Both the position numbers and the translations under genes were made by a program. From Acetobacter thailandicus (GTDB lineage: Bacteria; Pseudomonadota; Alphaproteobacteria; Acetobacterales; Acetobacteraceae), in NCBI RefSeq assembly GCF_011516655.1, contig NZ_WOSV01000004.1, positions 124,001 through 188,000 on the forward strand: 64,000 bases of DNA, read 5' to 3'. Positions 60,614-64,000 of the stretch are shown here, piece after piece; the first letter of the stretch is position 1; every line of letters starts with the position of its first letter. The notes under the pieces are model-generated. The model was not told where the DNA came from, did no database searches, and saw only the letters and a list, made by a program, of their open reading frames with translations.

Positions 60614-60799
60614 TCAGAGCTCTTTGCAGGGTTTTACATTATCTCTTTCGCGTGTCGGCCGCTGAGGGCGGCGCTCGAAATGAAGGTCCTGGGGACCGTT
60701 CAGATTTTTCGCTTTCTGAGACAGCGTGTTCAGCCAGCGTTCTCTTGCCTGCTCGGACGGAGCAGAGGAGGGAGATTGATTATGGACAGACAGGTTCAT
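60614..60799 (-). CDS. small Arg-rich hypothetical protein
   Basis: 61 residues, hydrophilic and basic (SEQARERWLNTLSQKAKN, FERRPQRPTRERDN), no membrane segment or known motif. It lies alone between hemW and the DUF1489 gene, convergent with hemW. A competing plus-strand frame (60652-60873) looks less protein-like. Its reality is uncertain. Confidence 0.4.
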   Translation of the reverse strand: MNLSVHNQSPSSAPSEQARERWLNTLSQKAKNLNGPQDLHFERRPQRPTRERDNVKPCKEL

Positions 60800-60955
60800 A
60801 CTATAACCTCTCGCGTAAAGAGCTCCGGCAGGGAGCTATCAGGAAAATATCTCCGGTTATGACGGTAAAATAGTCTGTACCAGTCACTCTGAGATGGTCT
60901 GTTTCTACCCTGTTTCTCTCTTGTTATTTTTGACAGTTTTTTTAATTCTTATTAG

Positions 60956-61426
60956 TCATAAAATAGCGGTATTTAGTGATACCAGACAAAAGAAGAGACT
61001 TGCTAAGCCTAACATGACCAGTTTTTTTTGCAATGTTCCTGGTAGCTCAGAGCATGACTGAAAGGCGCTGTCGGGTGGACAATCTTTCCCTTCGAGGTAA
61101 CGCCACCCCTGAAAAGGACGCATTGTCATAGGGTTAGTGCGTATTAACTCAGGCGATACACATATGAGTGTACTCTCTCTGCCATCGGGACGTGTACCGC
61201 TTTTAATATCAAGAATAGTTTGCCGGCATACAATCAGCCCGCCAATTACCCGGTATAATGAACCGCCGCTCAGAAGTTCATCCGCACGTTTAGGAAAAAA
61301 CCGCGTATAGACCACCGGCACCGGGCCATAATCCGGGTGTGGATAAAGGTTTTCTGACATTTTCTGGCGCTGTATCAGCTCTTCAGGCGAAGACACACCA
61401 ACGGCAAGTTTGATGAGACCGAGCAT
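60956..61426 (-). CDS. DUF1489-family protein
   Basis: 156 residues. The N-terminal IKLAVGVSSPEELIQRQ and VYTRFFPKRADELLSGGSLYRVIGGLIVCRQ blocks (read in parts) match DUF1489, a conserved alphaproteobacterial family of unknown function usually about 140 residues. The last ~21 residues are hydrophobic (LVMLGLASLFFCLVSLNTAIL in two pieces) and appear to be an extension, possibly a tail anchor. Single gene, divergent from the lipoprotein at 61636. Confidence 0.75.
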   Translation of the reverse strand: MLGLIKLAVGVSSPEELIQRQKMSENLYPHPDYGPVPVVYTRFFPKRADELLSGGSLYRVIGGLIVCRQTILDIKSGTRPDGRESTLICVSPELIRTNPMTMRPFQGWRYLEGKDCPPDSAFQSCSELPGTLQKKLVMLGLASLFFCLVSLNTAIL

Positions 61427-61635
61427 GAGAGGGACCTTCTTATATCAGAGTAAGTTAGCAGGGTTGTGGTACATGGGGGAAAATCCTGTCACTGACAGAT
61501 ATTCTCTTTTGCCGTAGAAGCATAGTTTGTGTTTTATCATCACCAATGATAAATTCAGGGACATCCTGAGAAAAGACAGCATTTTATGAATGTTTCGTCA
61601 GCATCCTCCCTTTTTTCGAACATATAAGGAATTTT

Positions 61636-62346
61636 TTGTTATCCATGTCTGTTCGTCTTTTGAACATTACAGGTCTTTTCCGTAGCAGGCCTAAAGCTTC
61701 TCCTCTTGTGATACTAACGAGTGTTTTTTCACTGGCACTATCGGGTTGTGGTTATTACGACTCTCGTACGGCCCATAAAGCGCAGATCTCTCTTATCGGT
61801 ATTTCAAGCAGTGATTTACAGGCCTGTATGGGTATCCCTGATAAGACTAAAAAGCTGCCTGACGGGTCTGAAATTTATGAATATACCCGGGGTCTTAATA
61901 TACCATCAGCTAATGACTCCACTCTTTTCCCGTTGCAAAGTGTCGTCAATATTATTGAAAATGCACTGGGTGGCGCCGGAAAAACCTGCGTTGCAGATGT
62001 GCGTATTACAGACGGGAAAGTGACTGATCTGCATTATGGTGGCGATAATGACGAAATTGTCGGTGCTGATGGTGTTTGTGCGACAATTGCCAGGGGGTGT
62101 GTTCGTCGTCCCCTGCCGTCGATGCAGGTTATTTCTTCTAATCCCCTGGGGCCGGTCAAGGCATATCGTCAGCCACAGATTAAACCTGCCAAATCGCAGC
62201 CAGTTGCAACGGGAGAGGGTGCCGCCGTTACGCCTCAGGCCGGAGCAGCCGTCGAAGGTATGCCAGCTACTACTCTGCCTGACCTGAAGACAAAAGCGGT
62301 TACACCAGCAATACCTTCAGCTATTGCGCCGGCTAACGCGCCATAA
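61636..62346 (+). CDS. putative lipoprotein, SmpA/BamE-like fold possible
   Basis: 236 residues from TTG 61636 (AAGGA five bases upstream) or ATG 61645. A lipobox LALSGCGYYD predicts lipidation. The middle (ISLIGISSSDLQACMGIPDKTKKLPDGSEIYEYTR) has the helix then PDxxxxLxxGxxxxxY layout of BamE/SmpA-like domains, followed by Cys-containing CVADVRI and a Pro/Ala-rich disordered tail. Function unknown; outer-membrane attachment likely. Confidence 0.65.
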   Translation: MLSMSVRLLNITGLFRSRPKASPLVILTSVFSLALSGCGYYDSRTAHKAQISLIGISSSDLQACMGIPDKTKKLPDGSEIYEYTRGLNIPSANDSTLFPLQSVVNIIENALGGAGKTCVADVRITDGKVTDLHYGGDNDEIVGADGVCATIARGCVRRPLPSMQVISSNPLGPVKAYRQPQIKPAKSQPVATGEGAAVTPQAGAAVEGMPATTLPDLKTKAVTPAIPSAIAPANAP

Positions 62347-62354
62347 TATTTTAT

Positions 62355-62390
62355 AATCCTGTGGTCCGATGTAAAAAGGAGCACAGGGTT
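62355..62390 (+). terminator. hairpin terminator after the lipoprotein gene
   Basis: AATCCTGTG (62355-62363) pairs with CACAGGGTT (62382-62390) with one G-T pair, followed by ATTCTTTGTTTTTC. Confidence 0.6.
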
Positions 62391-62454
62391 ATTCTTTGTT
62401 TTTCATTATATCCTCTTGGCAGAACACAGGCTTTGCGCTAGGAAAGCAAAATGT

Positions 62455-62531
62455 GGACCCGTAGCTCAGCTGGATAGAGCGTCGCCCTCCGAAGGCGAAG
62501 GTCGAAGGTTCGAATCCTTTCGGGTCCGCCA
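62455..62531 (+). tRNA. tRNA-Arg (CCG), CCA encoded
   Basis: 77-nt tRNA: acceptor GGACCCG/CGGGTCC, D-arm GCTCAGCTGGATAGAGC, anticodon arm TCGCC-CTCCGAA-GGCGA giving anticodon CCG, T-arm with GGTTCGAATCC, discriminator G and encoded CCA. The 3' end runs straight into the post-tRNA repeat also found after tRNA-Ser at 4.1 kb. Confidence 0.97.
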
Positions 62532-62616
62532 TACTCTTATAAAATATCCAATAAAAACAAATAGATAACGACTTTCCTAAAATCGTCACCCCTCTTAAAA
62601 CGATCGCTAGGGCGGC
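62525..62616. repeat. post-tRNA repeat, copy B (att-like)
   Basis: TCCGCCATACTCTTATAAAA and following bases, 92 bp, nearly identical to copy A at 4085-4188 (three substitutions, one 12-bp indel). Begins in the last seven bases of tRNA-Arg. Same signature as copy A: an integration target remnant. Confidence 0.75.
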
Positions 62617-62997
62617 AAGAGCCTCTGCTGCTGCCTCACTATCTTCTTCTGTTGCTGGTCTGTGTTGTTCCTGCTCTGCCAGTCTCTCAATAATGAGGAG
62701 CCTGTTCTCTTTTATTAGTGCCAGCGTTTCAGGGTCTAGCTGTGAGGTGCTCCCCTCAATAACTGGCCGACCATTCTTCAGGACGATACGACATCCGCAC
62801 CACTCAGTCTCTTTTAAGAGTGTGTCGGCTATCGTGACCAGAGAGGCGACTTCCTCCTTTTGTGCTGCTGCCGCTCTCTTTCCCTTAGCACTACAGTTGC
62901 ATTTTATGTCGTGAGTGAGCGCAGACTGCCCGTCGCCCACATCCTCAGATGGTCCGTCTTTCGACGAACACATCAGGCCAGCGCTATCCGCGCTCAC
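62617..62997 (-). pseudogene. accessory-element gene fragment with TubC_N-like region
   Basis: A minus-strand open frame whose upper part reads like a real protein: EEVASLVTIADTLLKETEWC, then CRIVLKNGRPVIEGS and LDPETLALIKENRLLIIERL. This small helical pattern resembles TubC_N-type domains seen in phage and plasmid proteins. Below 62617 it runs into the att-like repeat and then antisense through tRNA-Arg, so the annotated end is artificial and the gene is probably truncated by integration or deletion. The N-terminal residues fall within the 34-bp inverted repeat. Confidence 0.4.
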
Positions 62998-63023
62998 TCA
63001 CGACATAAAATGCAACTGTAGTG
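62889..63023. repeat. 34-bp perfect inverted repeat with 67-bp spacer
   Basis: The 34 bases at 62889-62922 (starting CACTACAGTTGC, ending GTGAGTGAGCGC) are exactly repeated in reverse complement at 62990-63023. Spacer 62923-62989. It could form a very stable hairpin or be an invertible segment or inverted-duplication scar. Confidence 0.9.
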
Positions 63024-63139
63024 TTAGCTATCGTGTAGCGCATACTCATCGTGAAATCTGACTTCTGGCGCAATACTGAGGATGAGTGAGGGAATAGAAC
63101 CTGCCTCAATGAAAATTGGATAATACATTTTTCTTACTT

Positions 63140-63169
63140 GCCGGGCTATTTTAGCCCGGCTTTTTTTTT
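63140..63169 (+). terminator. strong intrinsic terminator
   Basis: GCCGGGCTA-TTT-TAGCCCGGC followed by nine Ts (63161-63169). No intact plus-strand gene precedes it within 600 bp except tRNA-Arg, so it may end the tRNA transcript or belong to a deleted gene. Confidence 0.9.
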
Positions 63170-63269
63170 GATTACTTCGATTAAGACTTTGCCCAAGTTC
63201 CTTTTTAGGGTGGGAAACCGTCACAGATTCAGAAAAATTCTGTAACGTATATTAATGGTTTAATAGCTA

Positions 63270-64000
63270 TTATGCTTCTTTCTTCCAGGCTCGACGAATA
63301 CCATCCCCGGTAAGCGGATTCATGGTCCAGTCAGGGAACTGAGCGTGAAGTATAGTAGTGACTTTTTCTACAGCCTCATCTTCAGAAAGACCACTTTTCT
63401 TAGCTTTCCGGGTTTCTGCAATCAGTGCTGCCATAAAAGCTTCTTCATCTTTAATAAGCTTTTCACCCGGCCCTGGGGGACTGTGATCAGGAATAACCAG
63501 TTTGGGCTTAAGTGGCACAAGAGCCTGGAGTGTATGAAGCCATTCTTCTGGGCCGATACTACCACCAAGAAATGTTGGTGTAGCAAGATTCTGCACGACG
63601 TCTCCCGTTACGAGAGCCTGATCTTCTGGAATGTATACTAGTGTGTCACCATAAGTATGTGCGGGGCCAGCCCAGAAAATACGGGCATGCACATCGCCCA
63701 GATCAAGTGTTTTTTCACCGTTAAAAAGTTCGGGCTTGCCGTAATCCGCGTTACTCAGTGCTTCTGCATTGTGAATACGAAATCTTTCGAGCATGCGCCC
63801 TTTGTCAGCATTCAGTTCATCCTGCTGAATACTCGGGCGCAGTAGCTTCGTGCCGGCAGGAAAGCCGCCAAAGCCTGCGGCATGCTCGGGGTGAAAATGT
63901 GTTGTTGTGAGGTAAACTGGCTTACCAGGAGCGAGGCGTTCTACTTCTTCTGAAATGACGTGTGCTGCGGCATTCCCCAGTCCGGTATCGACGACCAGCA
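63270..64000 (-). CDS. MBL-fold metallo-hydrolase (runs off the right edge)
   Basis: Minus-strand frame open from the window edge to the stop at 63270 (about 242 codons visible). The metal site THFHPEHAAGFGGFP has HxHxEH in place of the usual HxHxDH; further ligands are in FWAGPAHTYGD and the YIPEDQALVTGDVV strand, and VIPDHSPPGP closes the fold. A zinc hydrolase of uncertain substrate. The N-terminus, probably with a signal sequence, lies beyond the window. Confidence 0.85.
   Translation of the reverse strand, partial: LVVDTGLGNAAAHVISEEVERLAPGKPVYLTTTHFHPEHAAGFGGFPAGTKLLRPSIQQDELNADKGRMLERFRIHNAEALSNADYGKPELFNGEKTLDLGDVHARIFWAGPAHTYGDTLVYIPEDQALVTGDVVQNLATPTFLGGSIGPEEWLHTLQALVPLKPKLVIPDHSPPGPGEKLIKDEEAFMAALIAETRKAKKSGLSEDEAVEKVTTILHAQFPDWTMNPLTGDGIRRAWKKEA

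Noticed and set aside
60652-60873. 73-codon plus-strand ORF downstream of hemW
   Set aside because: No ribosome site and poor composition; it overlaps the slightly better minus-strand small ORF.
62389-62616. Long minus-strand ORF continuing through tRNA-Arg (segment reading MADPKGFEPSTFAFGG)
   Set aside because: This peptide is the antisense translation of the tRNA-Arg gene, a well-known annotation artefact. Only the part above 62617 looks like real coding sequence.
63024-63224. 66-codon minus-strand ORF
   Set aside because: It spans the strong terminator hairpin and poly-T run; its Lys/Arg-rich translation reflects that structure.

Overview
The window looks like chromosome of an acetic acid bacterium (Acetobacteraceae, Alphaproteobacteria). 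This is inferred from gene content (a 929-residue AcnB, SecB beside a protein with FDxxWY repeats, LapA-PyrF-TrpF, PIG3-type quinone reductase-YggS-Kup-HemW, a DUF1489 protein) and from roughly balanced base composition. I cannot name the genus. Most genes are tightly packed; one stretch (about 4.1-9.35 kb) is AT-rich, broken and clearly acquired.

Layout. 1-3.9 kb: housekeeping genes (M20 peptidase, secB, lapA-pyrF-trpF). 4.0-9.35 kb: a decayed island starting at tRNA-Ser(GGA), with phage remnants (rusA), three transposase wrecks, a GAD-like/DUF1851 immunity-type gene, and a frameshifted gene with a hexanucleotide repeat translationally coupled to a small membrane protein. 9.4-14 kb: acnB and a divergent MocR-type regulator. 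14.3-22.9 kb: a nine-gene, single-strand Nit1C-type nitrilase cluster (Sll0783-like protein, nitrilase, radical SAM, GNAT, AIR-synthase-like, glycosyltransferase, MSMEG_0570-like protein, flavin monooxygenase, AMP-forming ligase). Its upstream region carries repeated ATTGTATGCTTTT elements. The cluster's metabolic product is not established, which makes it the best candidate for an incompletely described system. 23-26.5 kb: SDR, LysR, cupin and aldo/keto reductase. 26.8-31.3 kb: aspartate:alanine antiporter plus aspartate 4-decarboxylase (a proton-motive decarboxylation pair) and an outer-membrane protein. 31.5-38.7 kb: AraC regulator divergent from a tripartite RND pump.

39-47 kb: folate-independent methionine synthase pair MesX-MesD with a MetR-like LysR gene, then a cobalamin riboswitch controlling btuB-F-C-D-like uptake genes. 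47.2-54.4 kb: a pectin/rhamnogalacturonan locus (DUF6250 protein, YetA/PcRGLX-like protein, TonB-dependent receptor, divergent PL22 oligogalacturonate lyase), all apparently exported. 54.5-62.4 kb: ornithine cyclodeaminase-like gene, quinone reductase, YggS, Kup, HemW, a DUF1489 protein and a lipoprotein. 62.4-63.2 kb: tRNA-Arg(CCG), followed by almost the same ~92-104 bp sequence that follows tRNA-Ser at 4.1 kb, an integration-site signature, plus a gene fragment and a 34-bp inverted repeat. The window ends inside a metallo-beta-lactamase-fold gene.

Coordinates, motifs, repeats and hairpins were read by eye. Family names rest on recognised motifs and gene order, not on a database search.
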